Below are positions 17,390 to 27,961 of a DNA stretch of 64,000 nt, in pieces. The DNA comes from Herbiconiux aconitum (GTDB lineage Bacteria; Actinomycetota; Actinomycetes; Actinomycetales; Microbacteriaceae). The position numbers and the translations under genes are program-made. Numbering within the stretch: position 1 is the first letter of the stretch; each line of letters begins with the position of its first letter. The stretch covers positions 124,001 through 188,000 of the forward strand of contig NZ_JANLCM010000002.1 in the NCBI RefSeq assembly GCF_024979235.1, written 5' to 3'. The notes beneath the pieces are model-generated. The model made no database searches. It saw nothing but the letters and a program-made list of their open reading frames with translations, and was not told where the DNA came from.

Positions 17390-18052
17390 GTGAGCGACAT
17401 CCGACAGACCTGGACCGTGGTGGTTCCCGTGAAGGGAACCGCCGCCGGCAAGACCCGGATGGCCCCGGCCCTCGACCAACGGCAACGGATGCTCCTCGTC
17501 GAAGCCTTCGCCCTCGACGCGGTGTCGGCGCTCACCGCCTCCGCGCTCGTCGACCGTGTCATCGTGGTGACGGATGCCGCTGCGGGGCTCTCCGAGTCGT
17601 TGCGAGGTCTCGGTGCCGAGATCGTTCCCGACCCGGGCGCGGGTCTCAACGTCGCTGTAGCAGCCGGCATCAGGGCAGCCCGCGCGACCGACGGCGACAG
17701 CGCCACACGGAGCGCCGGCACCGTGGGCACCGCCGTGGCTGCCCTGCTCGGCGATCTCCCGTGTCTCGTGACCGCCGACGTCGACGACGCACTGACGCGC
17801 GCGTCGTCGCATCCTCGCGCCGTGGTGCCCGACGCGGAAGGCAGCGGCACGACGCTCATCACGGCCCTGCCCGGCGTCGATCTCGTGCCGCGCTTCGGTG
17901 TCGGATCGGCCGCTCGGCACGCCGGGGCCGGCCATGCGGTGCTCGACGTCGCGCCCGACTCCACGCTGCGCCTCGATGTCGACACCGAGCAAGATCTCGC
18001 GGCGGCGCTGGCGCGCGGCGTCGGCCCGCACACGCGAGCCGCCTGGGCCTGA
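17390..18052 (+). CDS. cofC: Phosphoenolpyruvate/2-phospholactate guanylyltransferase
   Basis: F420 biosynthesis (also called FbiD): activates phosphoenolpyruvate (in Actinobacteria) with GTP for transfer to FO. It has 220 residues. The N-terminal nucleotide-binding motif VVVPVKGTAAGKTRMAP, the ALLGDLPCLVTADVDDAL motif carrying the metal-binding aspartates, and the C-terminal GVGSAARHAGAGH and DSTLRLDVDTEQDLAAAL segments are diagnostic. An Ala/Thr-rich loop (about 98-115) is a small insertion. The gene stands alone between divergent and convergent neighbours; the other F420 genes are elsewhere in this window. Confidence 0.92.
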   Translation: MSDIRQTWTVVVPVKGTAAGKTRMAPALDQRQRMLLVEAFALDAVSALTASALVDRVIVVTDAAAGLSESLRGLGAEIVPDPGAGLNVAVAAGIRAARATDGDSATRSAGTVGTAVAALLGDLPCLVTADVDDALTRASSHPRAVVPDAEGSGTTLITALPGVDLVPRFGVGSAARHAGAGHAVLDVAPDSTLRLDVDTEQDLAAALARGVGPHTRAAWA

Positions 18053-18081
18053 TCGGCTTCGGCAGCGCACCTGCACCTGCA

Positions 18082-18099
18082 CCTGCCTCGGAAGGCAGG
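18082..18099. terminator. Hairpin between cofC and SorC-type regulator
   Basis: CCTGCCT-CGGA-AGGCAGG forms a perfect 7-bp stem with a 4-base loop between two convergent genes. It is preceded by a short CACCTG direct repeat. Confidence 0.55.
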
Positions 18100-18106
18100 C
18101 CCGAGC

Positions 18107-19072
18107 CTAGGCCTCCAGCAGAGAGTGCGCCGTCGCCTCGTCGACGATGAGGTCGGTCATCAGTCCTGCGGCCAAGGCGCCGCGCAGCGCCGGCAACTTC
18201 GATCGACCCGACACCACGCAGACCCGTCGTGACACCTTCGACAGCAGCGAGAGCGGGGGGCCCGAAGACCGCGCGTTCATCGGGATGTCGTCGCTCGATC
18301 CATCGGCACGATAGAACACCGTGGCCACGTCGCCCACGACGCCGGCGCGCGTGAGCTGCTCGAAGTCGGCGTCGTCGAGATAGCCACCCACGTAGACGTG
18401 CGACGGCACGTCGGCGAAGGCCGAGCCGAGTCCGAACAGCGCGATGTCCATGTGCTTCTGGATCTCGAGCACCCGGCGGATGCTCCGTTCCCGCCAGAGC
18501 ACCTCCTTGGTGCGCGGATCGTCGAAGAATGCCGGCACCGGGAACTGCTGCACGTAGGCGCCGAAGGCCCGGCCGAAGCGGCTCATGATCTCGCTCGCGT
18601 ACCCGATTCCGGTGGTCTGCGCGTTCGAGGCCCCGTTCAGCTGCACGATCTGCGAGTTGTGCGTGACCTTCTCCTGCAGGTGCCGCGACACGGCCGAGAG
18701 GGTGGAGCCCCAGGCGATGCCCATGGTCATGTTGGAGTCGAAGAAGGGCCCGAGAATCCGTGCAGCGCTCATCGCGACGCGCTCCAGCCGGTCGACCTCG
18801 TTCGTCGAATCCGGAACCGGCACGACGTGCGCTGTCACCGAATACTTGTCCCGGATGCGCTGCTGCACCGAGGAGATCCGGTCGACCGGCGACTTCACCT
18901 GGATCTCGACGAGCCCGATCTCCCGCGCGAATCCCAGCAATCGTGAGACGGAGGAGCGTGACGTGCGCAGTTCGCTGGCGATCGCCTCCATCGTCAGATC
19001 CTGCATGTAGTAGAGATGTGCGGCCCGCAATGCGTCGCGCACTTTGTCGCTCGCGAGTCCTTCGTTGGCCAT
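18107..19072 (-). CDS. SorC/DeoR-type sugar-binding transcriptional regulator
   Basis: A 321-residue regulator. The N-terminal helix-turn-helix (about residues 25-50, MEAIASELRTSRSSVSRLLGFARE) is followed by a sugar-phosphate-binding domain with MGIAWGSTLSAVSRHL, FGLGSAF and a C-terminal VVSGRSKLPALRGAL. Divergent orientation to glpD and proximity to glpK suggest it senses glycerol 3-phosphate or a related polyol phosphate (inference). The ATG at 19072 has GGAGGGAA upstream, at a rather long spacing. Inverted repeats in the shared upstream region are candidate operators. Confidence 0.88.
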   Translation of the reverse strand: MANEGLASDKVRDALRAAHLYYMQDLTMEAIASELRTSRSSVSRLLGFAREIGLVEIQVKSPVDRISSVQQRIRDKYSVTAHVVPVPDSTNEVDRLERVAMSAARILGPFFDSNMTMGIAWGSTLSAVSRHLQEKVTHNSQIVQLNGASNAQTTGIGYASEIMSRFGRAFGAYVQQFPVPAFFDDPRTKEVLWRERSIRRVLEIQKHMDIALFGLGSAFADVPSHVYVGGYLDDADFEQLTRAGVVGDVATVFYRADGSSDDIPMNARSSGPPLSLLSKVSRRVCVVSGRSKLPALRGALAAGLMTDLIVDEATAHSLLEA

Positions 19073-19098
19073 GCTGCGGTGCTTCCCTCCGAAACGTC

Positions 19099-19112
19099 TG
19101 CACGTATGTGCA
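19099..19112. promoter_or_regulatory. Candidate operator TGCAC-N4-GTGCA upstream of glpD
   Basis: A perfect inverted repeat, TGCACGTATGTGCA, ends seven bases before a good -35 element. It lies in the intergenic space shared by the SorC-type regulator and glpD, so it could be the operator for either or both. Confidence 0.5.
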
Positions 19113-19118
19113 TTGCTC

Positions 19119-19147
19119 TTGATCATATGTGAGAAGAGTCGTAGAAC
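19119..19147 (+). promoter_or_regulatory. glpD promoter
   Basis: TTGATC (19119-19124) and TAGAAC (19142-19147) are separated by 17 bases, matching a housekeeping-sigma layout. The leader to the glpD GTG at 19207 is about 50 bases. Confidence 0.55.
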
Positions 19148-19206
19148 TATCTCGTCACATGGATTGCCAGACGCAACCCTCACGAGAGCACGAAGGCGAG
19201 TACACA

Positions 19207-20964
19207 GTGAGCACCCAATCCGACATCAGGCCCGAGGTCGACTCCATCCGTTCGAACCCGAAGACTCAGGTTCTGATCATCGGTGGGGGCATCAACGGTA
19301 TCGGCACGTTCCGCGACCTCGCATTGCAGGGAGTGGATGTCGTCTTGATCGACCGGGGCGATTACGCCTCCGGGGCGTCGAGCGCCTCGAGCCACATGAT
19401 CCACGGTGGAGTGCGTTATCTCGAGAACGGCGAATTCCGGCTCGTGCGCGAGAGCGTGCAGGAGCGCAACCGCCTCCTCCGTCTCGCCCCGCACTACGTG
19501 AAGCCGCTGGCCACCACCATCCCGATCTTCTCGATCTTCTCCGGCATCCTTTCTGCCCCCTTGCGCTTCCTGACGCACAAGCAGGGCAAGCCGAAGGAGC
19601 GCGGTGCTCTGCTCATCAAGCTCGGCCTGCTGGGGTATGACTCGTTCTCGCGCGACGGCGGAAACGTGCCGCGCCACAAGTTCGTGGGTCGCAAGAAGAG
19701 CCTGGCGAAGCTGCCGAAGCTGCGCCCCGACGTGAAGTTCACCGCCACCTACTACGACGCGACCGTCGAGAACCCCGAGCGCCTCGCGCTCGACCTGGTT
19801 CAGGATGCGCTGGCGGCCGGCCCGCACGCCCGCACGGCCAACTACGTCGAGGCCGTCGGCTCCGACGGCGATTCCGTGGTGCTGCGCGACATGCTGAGCG
19901 GCGAGACCTTCGAGGTCACCGCCGACGTCGTGGTGAACACCTCCGGCCCCTGGACCGACCTCACTAACTCCACGCTCGGCGAGCCCACGAAGTTCATGGG
20001 TGGCACGAAGGGGTCGCACATCGTTCTCGACAACCAGGAACTGTTCGACGCCACCGGCGGCACCGAGGTGTTCTTCGAGAACGACGACGGACGCATCGTG
20101 CTGATCAACCCGCTGAACGGCCGCGTTCTCACCGGCACCACCGACCTCGAAGCCGACCCGTCGGAGCCGAGCGTCACCACCGAGGCCGAGATCGACTACT
20201 TCTTCGGGCTGATGAAGCACGTCTTCCCCACCATCAAGGTCGACCGCTCGCAGATCATCTACCGGTATTCGGGCATCCGTCCGCTGCCCGGTCACGGCGA
20301 CACCGCTCCCGGCTTCGTGTCACGCGACTACCGCATCGAGCAGAGCAATTTCGCCGATTCGAAGACGGTGAAGCAGCTCAGCCTGGTGGGCGGAAAGTGG
20401 ACGACGTTCCGCGCACTCTCCGAGCACATGACCAACGAAGCGCTCGCCCTGCTCGGCCGGCAGCGCACGGTCAGCACCACCGACCTGCCCATCGGTGGCG
20501 GCGCGGGCTTCCCGCAGACGCCGGCGGCGGTCACCAGCTGGGTGAAGGCGCACGGCGCCGACATCGGTGAGGCCCGCGCCCGCGTGCTGCTCGCCCGTTA
20601 TGGCACCAAGGCGGCCGCGGTGATCGACTTCATCGTGGCGCAGTCCGACACGAGCGGTGGCACCGGTGCGGTGGACACCCCGCTTGCGACCCTTCCTGGC
20701 TACAGCAACGGCGAGATCGCCTACCTCATGACGGAGGAGCACACGGTGCACCTCATCGACCTGCTGCTGCGGCGCACGCTCATCGCCTTCGTCGGTTTGC
20801 TCAACCAGGCCTCCTTCGACGAGTTGAGCGCCCTCGCGGCCAAGGCCGCGGGCTGGACGCCCGAGCGCCTGGCCGAGGAGCGTGCGCAGACGGTGGAGAA
20901 TCTCCGCTTCTTCCACGGCATCGAGCTCGAGGCGACCAGCGCCACGGCGACCGCAGCCAGCTGA
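19207..20964 (+). CDS. glpD: Glycerol-3-phosphate dehydrogenase, FAD-dependent
   Basis: Membrane-associated aerobic GlpD: oxidises glycerol 3-phosphate to dihydroxyacetone phosphate and passes electrons to quinone. It has 585 residues. FAD-binding motif VLIIGGGINGIGTFRDLALQG is followed by LIDRGDYASGASSASSHMIHGGVRYLE and, later, the YRYSGIRPLPGHGD and VGGKWTTFRALSEH motifs typical of GlpD. The GTG at 19207 is preferred to the upstream ATG at 19129, which lies beside the predicted promoter. A strong hairpin terminator follows directly at 20966-20989. Confidence 0.95.
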   Translation: MSTQSDIRPEVDSIRSNPKTQVLIIGGGINGIGTFRDLALQGVDVVLIDRGDYASGASSASSHMIHGGVRYLENGEFRLVRESVQERNRLLRLAPHYVKPLATTIPIFSIFSGILSAPLRFLTHKQGKPKERGALLIKLGLLGYDSFSRDGGNVPRHKFVGRKKSLAKLPKLRPDVKFTATYYDATVENPERLALDLVQDALAAGPHARTANYVEAVGSDGDSVVLRDMLSGETFEVTADVVVNTSGPWTDLTNSTLGEPTKFMGGTKGSHIVLDNQELFDATGGTEVFFENDDGRIVLINPLNGRVLTGTTDLEADPSEPSVTTEAEIDYFFGLMKHVFPTIKVDRSQIIYRYSGIRPLPGHGDTAPGFVSRDYRIEQSNFADSKTVKQLSLVGGKWTTFRALSEHMTNEALALLGRQRTVSTTDLPIGGGAGFPQTPAAVTSWVKAHGADIGEARARVLLARYGTKAAAVIDFIVAQSDTSGGTGAVDTPLATLPGYSNGEIAYLMTEEHTVHLIDLLLRRTLIAFVGLLNQASFDELSALAAKAAGWTPERLAEERAQTVENLRFFHGIELEATSATATAAS

Positions 20965-20965
20965 A

Positions 20966-20989
20966 CGGGGCGGCACAGCTGCCGCCCCG
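20966..20989 (+). terminator. glpD terminator hairpin
   Basis: CGGGGCGGCA-CAGC-TGCCGCCCCG is a perfect 10-bp stem with a 4-base loop, starting one base after the stop codon. Confidence 0.75.
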
Positions 20990-21020
20990 ACGCCCTGGGG
21001 CGGGTGTCTCTTTGGGCAAT

Positions 21021-21043
21021 CTCTGATCTCGACCTGATCAGAG
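21021..21043. promoter_or_regulatory. Inverted repeat upstream of glpK
   Basis: CTCTGATC (21021-21028) and GATCAGAG (21036-21043) form a perfect 8-bp inverted repeat with a 7-base spacer, 55 bases before the glpK start. Candidate operator; it does not match the TGCAC repeat before glpD. Confidence 0.45.
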
Positions 21044-21098
21044 GCTGACAAGAGCGCTCGTTCTTGCAAGAATCCAATCAATAACAAAGGAGTTAGAC

Positions 21099-22619
21099 GT
21101 GTCCGAACAGAAATATGTCCTGGCCATCGATCAGGGCACAACCAGTTCACGAGCCATCATCTTCGACCACGCCGGCACCATCGTGTCGACCGGTCAGAAG
21201 GAGCACGAGCAGATCTTCCCGAAGGCGGGCTGGGTCGAACACGATCCGACCGAGATCTGGGACAACGTGCGCGAGGTCATCGGTCAGGCCCTCTCCAAGG
21301 CTGACCTGACGCGTCACGACATCGCCGCGGTCGGCATCACCAACCAGCGCGAGACCGCGGTGGTCTGGAACAAGAAGACCGGCAAGCCGGTGTACAACGC
21401 GATCGTCTGGCAGGACACCCGCACCCAGGACATCGTCGACCGCTTGGCGGCGGACGGCGGCGTGGAGCGGTTCAAGCAGATCGTGGGCCTCCCGCTCGCG
21501 ACCTACTTCTCGGGCACGAAGATCGTCTGGATCCTCGAGAACGTCGACGGCGCCCGCGAGGCGGCGGAGGCCGGCGACCTGCTGTTCGGCACCACCGACA
21601 GCTGGGTGCTCTGGAACCTCACCGGAGGCACCGAGGGTGGCGTGCACGCCACCGACGTCACCAACGCATCGCGCACCCTGTTCATGGATCTCGAGACGCT
21701 GCAGTGGCGCGACGACATCCTCGAGGCGTTCGGGGTTCCGAAGTCGATGCTGCCGGAGATCAAGTCCTCCTCGGAGGTCTACGGCACGGTCGAGGCGTCG
21801 AACCTCCTCCGCGAGGTGCCGGTTGCCGGCATCCTGGGCGACCAGCAGGCTGCGACCTTCGGTCAGGCGGCGTTCGACGCGGGTGAGTCGAAGAACACCT
21901 ACGGCACCGGTAACTTCCTCATCTTCAACACCGACACCGAGATCGTGCACTCCAAGAACGGGTTGCTCACCACGCTCGGCTACAAGCTGGGCGACCAGCC
22001 GGCGCACTACGCGCTGGAGGGCTCGATCGCGGTGACCGGGTCGCTCATCCAGTGGCTGCGTGACAACCTCGGCCTCATCTCCTCCGCCCCTGAGGTGGAA
22101 GAGCTGGCGAAGACGGTCGACGACAACGGTGGCGCCTACTTCGTGCCGGCGTTCTCGGGTCTGTTCGCGCCCTACTGGCGACCGGATGCGCGTGGAGCCC
22201 TGGTGGGTCTCACCCGTTACGTCAACAAGGGTCACATCGCCCGCGCCGCCCTCGAGGCGACGGCGTTCCAGACCCGCGAGGTGCTGGACGCGGTCAACGC
22301 CGACTCCGGCGTCGACCTCACGGAGCTGAAGGTCGACGGCGGCATGATCGCCAACAACCTGCTGATGCAGTTCCAGGCCGACATCCTGGGCGTGCCCGTG
22401 GTGCGTCCGGTGGTGGCCGAGACGACGGCTCTGGGTGCGGCCTACGCCGCCGGTCTCGCCGTGGGCTTCTGGGCCAACCTCGACGAACTGCGCTCCAACT
22501 GGCAGGAAGACAGCCGGTGGACGCCGCAGATGGACGAGGCCGAGCGCGACCGTCAGATCCGCAACTGGAAGAAGGCGGTCACGAAGACCTTCGACTGGGT
22601 AGACGCCGACGTGAACTAA
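21099..22619 (+). CDS. glpK: Glycerol kinase
   Basis: Phosphorylates glycerol with ATP, producing the substrate of GlpD. It has 506 residues, as expected. FGGY-kinase motifs: [15 protein letters not shown] at the N-terminus, [37 protein letters not shown], and the FGGY signature region [24 protein letters not shown] start at 21099 with AAAGGAG six bases upstream. No glycerol facilitator gene lies in the module, so uptake must be encoded elsewhere or be passive. A hairpin terminator follows. Confidence 0.97.
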   Translation: MSEQKYVLAIDQGTTSSRAIIFDHAGTIVSTGQKEHEQIFPKAGWVEHDPTEIWDNVREVIGQALSKADLTRHDIAAVGITNQRETAVVWNKKTGKPVYNAIVWQDTRTQDIVDRLAADGGVERFKQIVGLPLATYFSGTKIVWILENVDGAREAAEAGDLLFGTTDSWVLWNLTGGTEGGVHATDVTNASRTLFMDLETLQWRDDILEAFGVPKSMLPEIKSSSEVYGTVEASNLLREVPVAGILGDQQAATFGQAAFDAGESKNTYGTGNFLIFNTDTEIVHSKNGLLTTLGYKLGDQPAHYALEGSIAVTGSLIQWLRDNLGLISSAPEVEELAKTVDDNGGAYFVPAFSGLFAPYWRPDARGALVGLTRYVNKGHIARAALEATAFQTREVLDAVNADSGVDLTELKVDGGMIANNLLMQFQADILGVPVVRPVVAETTALGAAYAAGLAVGFWANLDELRSNWQEDSRWTPQMDEAERDRQIRNWKKAVTKTFDWVDADVN

Positions 22620-22629
22620 CCTGACGGCC

Positions 22630-22692
22630 AAAGGCCCGCAGCCCGCACAACCGCCCAAAACGCTGGGACGGGAACGCAAGCTGCGGGCCTTT
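22630..22692 (+). terminator. glpK terminator with long loop
   Basis: AAAGGCCCGCAG (22630-22641) and CTGCGGGCCTTT (22681-22692) are perfect 12-base arms, ending in TTTCTC. The loop of 39 bases is unusually long for an intrinsic terminator. Confidence 0.65.
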
Positions 22693-22843
22693 CTCGACGA
22701 CCCAGGGTGAGCGCGAGGCCGCGTAAGCGACCTCACGCGAACATGTCGCCTCGCGCCGCAGCAGCGGCGGCGCGAGCAATAAGCGACGCGCGACCGCAGG
22801 CCGCGCATCGCGAAAAGCGGCGACCCGGTACCCCGCCCAGGCC

Positions 22844-23677
22844 CTACCCAGGCTCGTGGAACTCACTGAGCGTAAGAATCCCCCCCTGCGGGTCCTCGAT
22901 CCGCGCCAGATCCGTCCACGGCGTGTCTTCGGTGCTCAGCAGCGAGCCCCCCAAGGCCTCGGCACGCGCCACACTGTCGGCGCGGGACGCCACACTGATC
23001 ACCACCTGCCAGTTCGGCTGCTCCGAACCAGTGGTCGGCTGGATGGCGCCGATCACGTCGGCGAAGCCCTCGGGCGCGCCCGCCTGGCGCTCGTAGATCT
23101 CGGGGTCGACGGTGCTCTGCAGGTGCCGGCCGTAGCCGTCGACGGCGATCATCGCCTCGACACTCTCGCCCAGGTCGAGGTACTTCCAGCCGAAGAGGCG
23201 CCCGTAGAACGTCTTGGCGTCCGGGATGTCGCCCGTGCGCAGGTTGCTGAAGTTCCAGGCGCCCGGAATGTTCACCGTCTGCGCACCGAGCCGTCGGTAG
23301 GCCTGCCAGAGTCGGAACTCCGCCCCTTGCGAGTCTCGGCAACGCGCTGTGCGTCCGCCAGGGCCGGCGTCTTCCGGCCCGGAGAGCACGATCCCGCCCG
23401 CCCGGATGACCTCAGGAGCCATCGCGTCGACATCGTCGACCGCGACATACGTGTTCCACACGGCCGGACCGCCGGGTGCGCCGGAGCCGATCGCGGCGAC
23501 GTCGCTGCCGTCGAGTTGCGCGATGAGGTAAGAACCGGGGGCGTCGGGCGGCATCGCGTTCTCGAAGGTCCACCCGAACAGGCCGCCGTAGAACGCGGCC
23601 GCGGCCTCCGGATCGGGCTGCTCGGTGTCGATCCAACAGCTCACGCCCTGCGGGTAGGTTCGGGGTGCGGCGCTCAT
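22844..23677 (-). CDS. VOC family protein, two glyoxalase-like domains
   Basis: A 277-residue protein with two tandem vicinal-oxygen-chelate domains: residues about 8-130 (WIDTEQPDPEAAAAFYGGLFGW) and about 145-277 (NLRTGDIPDAKTFYGRLFGWKY). This is the architecture of small-molecule-binding or resistance-type VOC proteins whose substrates are mostly unknown. The start ATG at 23677 gives MSAAPRTYPQG and is preceded by an AAGGGA element. It lies between glpK and fbiC without an obvious functional link. Confidence 0.8.
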   Translation of the reverse strand: MSAAPRTYPQGVSCWIDTEQPDPEAAAAFYGGLFGWTFENAMPPDAPGSYLIAQLDGSDVAAIGSGAPGGPAVWNTYVAVDDVDAMAPEVIRAGGIVLSGPEDAGPGGRTARCRDSQGAEFRLWQAYRRLGAQTVNIPGAWNFSNLRTGDIPDAKTFYGRLFGWKYLDLGESVEAMIAVDGYGRHLQSTVDPEIYERQAGAPEGFADVIGAIQPTTGSEQPNWQVVISVASRADSVARAEALGGSLLSTEDTPWTDLARIEDPQGGILTLSEFHEPG

Positions 23678-23755
23678 CCTGAGTCCCTTCGACGGCTTCC
23701 TCCCATCCCAGCCCATTCGGCCGAAGAAGTGAAGCGCGCCGAAGTGAAGCGCCGC

Positions 23756-26407
23756 CTAGGCCATGGGCAGGAGGCGCAACGACTTGCCGGTCGCCGCGAA
23801 GCCGCGCGACGCGAACTCGCGGGCCACGGCGACGCGCTCCGCCGTCGGCCGGCCATACGTCGTCGTGCGCTGCACGGGCACGCGACCGATCTCGGTGATC
23901 ATGCCCTCCAACTCGTCGACCGTCTTCTCCGAGCCGTTGTCGGCCCCGGCCATCCGGCTGATCGTCTCCTCCATCAGGGTGCCGCCGAGGTCGTCGGCGC
24001 CGCCCTGCAGCATCTGCTGGGTTCCGCCGTTGCCGAGCTTCACCCAGGAGGTCTGCACGTGGTCGATGCGCCCGTGCAGCATGAGTCGCGACACCGCGTG
24101 GATGGCCCGGTTCTCCTGCACGGTCGGCCCCGGCCGGGCAACGCCCGCGAGGTAGACGGGGGAGTTCATGTGGATGAACGGCAGCAGCACGAACTCCGTG
24201 AACCCGCCGGTCTCGTCCTGGAGGCGCGACAGCGTGCGCAGGTGCCCCACCCAATGCGTCGGGTTGTCGACGTGCCCGTACATCATGGTCGACGACGACC
24301 GCAGCCCCACCTGGTGCGCCGCGGTGACGATCTCGATCCACTGCGCGGCCGGCAGCTTGCCCTTCGTGAGCACCCACCGCACGTCGTCGTCGAGGATCTC
24401 GGCGGCCGTGCCCGGAATGGTGTCGAGCCCGGCGGCCTTCGCCTCGAGCAGGAAGTCGCGGAACGACAGCCCTGTGCGGGCGGCCCCGTTCACGATCTCC
24501 ATCGGCGAGAACGCGTGCAGGTGGATGTCGGGCTGCCGCGCCTTCACCGTGCGCGCGAGGTCGAAGTAGGCCGTGCCCGGCAGGTCGGGATGGATGCCGC
24601 CCTGCATGCAGATCTCGGTGGCCCCGATCGACCAGGCCTCGTCGACGCGGTCGCCGACCTGTTCCATCGACAGCGTGTAGGCATCCGCATCGTTGCGTCG
24701 CTGAGCGAAGGCGCAGAAGCGGCATCCGGTGTAGCAGACGTTCGTGAAGTTGATGTTGCGGTTCACGACGTAGCCGACCTCGTCGCCGACGGTGGCGCGC
24801 CGCACCTCGTCGGCGAGGGCGGCGAGCGCCTCGAGGTCGGGGCCGTCGGCGCCGAGCAGCGTGAGGTAGTCGGCATCCGAGAGTCCGGCGGGGTCGACGG
24901 ATGCCCGCAGCAGCGCCGAGCGCACCGCCGGATCTCCGGATGCGCGCGTGCTGTTGCCGGGGTTCGCTCCCACGTGCTCGCGCAGCTCCGACCAGTCGCC
25001 GTAGACGTCGTCGAAGTCACTGCGGCGGTCGCCGGTGCGCCCGACGGTGTCGATCTCGGTGTGCAGCTCCGTGCGGCCCGATCCCGACGAGCCCCACTCC
25101 GGCTCCTGCCACGGCAGACCGACCGGGTTGCGGCCTTCGACGGCGAGTCCGTCTTCGGCCGCCAGTGCCCGCACGTGCGGAAGCACCCGGGGATCGATCC
25201 AGGGCTCTTCGGCGCGCACGAAGTGCGGATGGGCGGTGAGTCGCTCCCGCAGCGTGAAGCCCGCGTCGGCGGTGAGCCGCGCCAGGTCGTCGATGTGCGG
25301 CCACGGTCGCTCGGGGTTCACATGGTCGGGAGTGAGGGGTGAGACGCCGCCCCAGTCGTCGATGCCGGCGCGCACGAGCAGCGACAGCTCGCGCGCATCC
25401 GTGAGGTTCGGCGGAGCCTGGATGCGCGCCTTCGGCCCCAGCACCAGACGCGTCACCGCCACCGCGGCCACGTACTCCTGGGTCTCGAGGTCGTCGGCCG
25501 CCATCATGGCCGTGGCCGGCTTCGCGCGGAAGTTCTGGATGATGACTTCCTGCACGTGCCCGTGGCGGCGTGCGGCGGAACGGATGGCGAACATGCCGTC
25601 GACCCGCTCCTCGTAGTTCTCGCCGATGCCGAGCAGGAGGCCCGTGGTGAAGGGCACGTTCGAGCGCCCCGCGTCTTCGATCACGCGCAGGCGCAGCGCC
25701 GGGTCTTTGTCGGGCGAGCCGTAGTGGGCCTGGCCCTTCTCCGTCCAGAGGCGGGTCGAGGTGGTTTCGAGCATCATGCCCATCGAGGGAGCCACCGGCT
25801 TCAGCCGCTGGATCTCCTCCCACGTCATCACCCCGGGGTTCAGATGGGGGAGAAGCCCGGTCTCTTCGAGCACGCGGATGGCCATGGCCCGGAGATAGGC
25901 GATGGTGGAGTCGTAACCGTGCGCATCCAGCCACTCGCGGGCCGCGGGCCAGCGGTCTTCGGGCCGGTCGCCGAGGGTGAACAGTGCCTCCTTGCAACCG
26001 AGGGCGGCGCCCTGGCGAGCGACTTCGAGCACCTCGTCGGGCGACATGAAGGGAGCCTTGCCCTGCTTGGCGAGGCCGCCGGGGGTCTGCACGAAGGTGC
26101 AGTAGTGGCAGCGGTCGCGGCAGAGGTGGGTGAGCGGGATGAACACCTTGCGCGAATAGGTGATGACGCCCGGACGCCCGGCGATCTCGAGCCCGGCGTC
26201 ACGCACGCGGGAGGCGGCGGCCAGCAGACGATCGAGGTCGTCGCCACGGGCGTGCAGCAGCGTCTCGGCTTCGGTCGCGTTCAGCGAGACACCTTCGTCG
26301 GCACGCTTCAGCGCCCGCCGGATCGCGGACGCGTTCGGCACGAACGACTGGACGACGGGCGGCGGCGAAGCCTTGCGACGGGTGGGAACGGGCAGATCAG
26401 CAGGCAT
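23756..26407 (-). CDS. fbiC: FO synthase, CofG-CofH fusion
   Basis: Bifunctional radical-SAM enzyme that builds FO, the deazaflavin core of F420, from tyrosine and a ribityl-diaminouracil. It has 883 residues. The N-terminal CofG half carries the [4Fe-4S] cysteines C96/C100/C103 (CRDRCHYC), and the C-terminal CofH half carries C558/C562/C565 (CYTGCRFC). Segment [14 protein letters not shown] is CofH-typical. The ATG at 26407 gives [12 protein letters not shown] and is preferred over a longer open frame that lacks similarity. It is divergent from the guanine deaminase gene. Confidence 0.95.
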   Translation of the reverse strand: MPADLPVPTRRKASPPPVVQSFVPNASAIRRALKRADEGVSLNATEAETLLHARGDDLDRLLAAASRVRDAGLEIAGRPGVITYSRKVFIPLTHLCRDRCHYCTFVQTPGGLAKQGKAPFMSPDEVLEVARQGAALGCKEALFTLGDRPEDRWPAAREWLDAHGYDSTIAYLRAMAIRVLEETGLLPHLNPGVMTWEEIQRLKPVAPSMGMMLETTSTRLWTEKGQAHYGSPDKDPALRLRVIEDAGRSNVPFTTGLLLGIGENYEERVDGMFAIRSAARRHGHVQEVIIQNFRAKPATAMMAADDLETQEYVAAVAVTRLVLGPKARIQAPPNLTDARELSLLVRAGIDDWGGVSPLTPDHVNPERPWPHIDDLARLTADAGFTLRERLTAHPHFVRAEEPWIDPRVLPHVRALAAEDGLAVEGRNPVGLPWQEPEWGSSGSGRTELHTEIDTVGRTGDRRSDFDDVYGDWSELREHVGANPGNSTRASGDPAVRSALLRASVDPAGLSDADYLTLLGADGPDLEALAALADEVRRATVGDEVGYVVNRNINFTNVCYTGCRFCAFAQRRNDADAYTLSMEQVGDRVDEAWSIGATEICMQGGIHPDLPGTAYFDLARTVKARQPDIHLHAFSPMEIVNGAARTGLSFRDFLLEAKAAGLDTIPGTAAEILDDDVRWVLTKGKLPAAQWIEIVTAAHQVGLRSSSTMMYGHVDNPTHWVGHLRTLSRLQDETGGFTEFVLLPFIHMNSPVYLAGVARPGPTVQENRAIHAVSRLMLHGRIDHVQTSWVKLGNGGTQQMLQGGADDLGGTLMEETISRMAGADNGSEKTVDELEGMITEIGRVPVQRTTTYGRPTAERVAVAREFASRGFAATGKSLRLLPMA

Positions 26408-26465
26408 GGGCGACGACCTCGAAGTATCGGAAGAGATAACAAGAGAGCAGGGCCCAAAGCCAGAC

Positions 26466-26503
26466 CCAGAACCAGAATAGAACGAGCCTACCCCCTGTTC
26501 TGG
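26466..26503. promoter_or_regulatory. CCAGAAC inverted repeat between fbiC and guanine deaminase
   Basis: CCAGAAC (26466-26472) and GTTCTGG (26497-26503) form a perfect 7-bp inverted repeat. An extra CCAGAA overlaps the left arm and another CCAGAAC lies at 26541-26547, just before the guanine deaminase start. Candidate regulator sites. Confidence 0.4.
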
Positions 26504-26552
26504 AGCACGCCCGAACCGGGAGCGCTGTGCCACTATTGCCCCAGAACGACGA

Positions 26553-27959
26553 ATGGGGATCGACTTGGCTGAGACAGCAATCCGTGGCACCTTCTTGGAT
26601 TTCGTCGATGACCCGTGGAAACACGTCGGTCGCGAAGACGAGTCGGTGCGGTTCCACTCCGACGGGTTGCTCGTCATCGACGACGGCACGATCACCGACT
26701 TCGGGCCGTACGCCGAGGTCGCGCCGCGGCATCCGGGAGTCTCCGTCACCGAGATCACCGACCGCATCATCCTGCCCGGCTTCATCGACGGCCACATCCA
26801 CCTGCCGCAGACCCGGGTGCTCGGCGCCTACGGTGAGCAGCTGCTGCCCTGGTTGCAGAAGTGGGTGTTCCCCGAGGAACACAAATACGCCGACCGCGCC
26901 TACGCCGAAGAGGGCACGAAGCACTTCTTCGACAACCTGCTCGCCTCGGGCACCACGACCGCGCAGACCTTCACCACCGGCAACCTCACCTGCAACGAGG
27001 TGTTCTTCGAGGAGGCCGCGCGTCGCAACATGCGGATGATCGGCGGGCTCACCGGCATCGACCGGCACGTTCCCGACTACTTCGCCAACACGCCCGAGCA
27101 GTTCTACGACGACTCGAAGACGCTGATCGAGAAGCACCACGGGGTGGGCCGCAGCCTCTACGCCATCACGCCGCGCTTCGGCTTCGGCGCCTCGAACGAG
27201 CTGCTGGCCGCGTGCCGGCGGCTCAAGCAGGAGTATCCGGAGCTGTGGATCAACACCCACATCTCCGAGAACCCCGCCGAGATCCACGGCGTGCTGGCGC
27301 TGCACGACGACTGCCACGACTACCTCGGCGTCTACGAGAAGTACGACCTGGTGGGCCCGAAGTTCACGGGCGGTCATGGCGTGTGGCTCTCGAACGACGA
27401 GTTCCGCCGCATCTCGGAGTCGGGCGCCGCGGTCTCGTTCTGCCCCTCGTCGAACCTCTACCTCGGCAGCGGACTGTTCCGCCTGGGTCGCGCGACCGAT
27501 CCCGAGCACCGCGTGCTGCTGAACTTCGGCACCGACATGGGCGGCGGAAACCGCTTCAGTCTGCTCAACTCGCTCGAAGACGCCTACAAGGTCGGGATGC
27601 TCAACAACACCCTCCTCGACGGCTCGGTCATTCCGAGCGAACAGGATCTCGCGGAGTCGGAGCGCAACAAGCTGTCGCCGTTCCGCGCCTTCTATTCGCT
27701 CACGAAGGGCGCCGCCGAGTCGCTCTACATCGACCACCTGGTGGGCAGCTTCGACATCGGCAAGGAAGCCGACTTCGTGGTGCTGGACTGGAACGCGGGC
27801 CCGCCCGCGACCGCCTGGCACCAGAGCATGCTGCACGACGGCGGGGAGCTCACGCTCGAGGCGGCATCCGACCTGCTGTTCGGCATCATGATGGTCAGCG
27901 ACGAGCGGGCCGTCGACGAAACCTGGGTGATGGGCGAGCGCGCGTACAAGAAGGCCTGA
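26553..27959 (+). CDS. guaD: Guanine deaminase
   Basis: Amidohydrolase-fold enzyme converting guanine to xanthine plus ammonia. It has 468 residues. Zinc ligands and active-site motifs are visible: [15 protein letters not shown] (HxH with the PQ pair typical of guanine deaminase), [21 protein letters not shown], and NFGTDMGGG with the metal aspartate. The start is uncertain: ATG 26553 has no Shine-Dalgarno, whereas a TTG at 26565 has GGGGA five bases upstream and would give [10 protein letters not shown]. It feeds the purine genes at 49-57 kb, although the xanthine-oxidising step is not in the window. Confidence 0.9.
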   Translation: MGIDLAETAIRGTFLDFVDDPWKHVGREDESVRFHSDGLLVIDDGTITDFGPYAEVAPRHPGVSVTEITDRIILPGFIDGHIHLPQTRVLGAYGEQLLPWLQKWVFPEEHKYADRAYAEEGTKHFFDNLLASGTTTAQTFTTGNLTCNEVFFEEAARRNMRMIGGLTGIDRHVPDYFANTPEQFYDDSKTLIEKHHGVGRSLYAITPRFGFGASNELLAACRRLKQEYPELWINTHISENPAEIHGVLALHDDCHDYLGVYEKYDLVGPKFTGGHGVWLSNDEFRRISESGAAVSFCPSSNLYLGSGLFRLGRATDPEHRVLLNFGTDMGGGNRFSLLNSLEDAYKVGMLNNTLLDGSVIPSEQDLAESERNKLSPFRAFYSLTKGAAESLYIDHLVGSFDIGKEADFVVLDWNAGPPATAWHQSMLHDGGELTLEAASDLLFGIMMVSDERAVDETWVMGERAYKKA

Positions 27960-27961
27960 GC

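Noticed and set aside
22856..25342. Plus-strand open frame opposite the VOC protein and fbiC
   Set aside because: Antisense shadow; the minus strand carries intact VOC and radical-SAM motifs.
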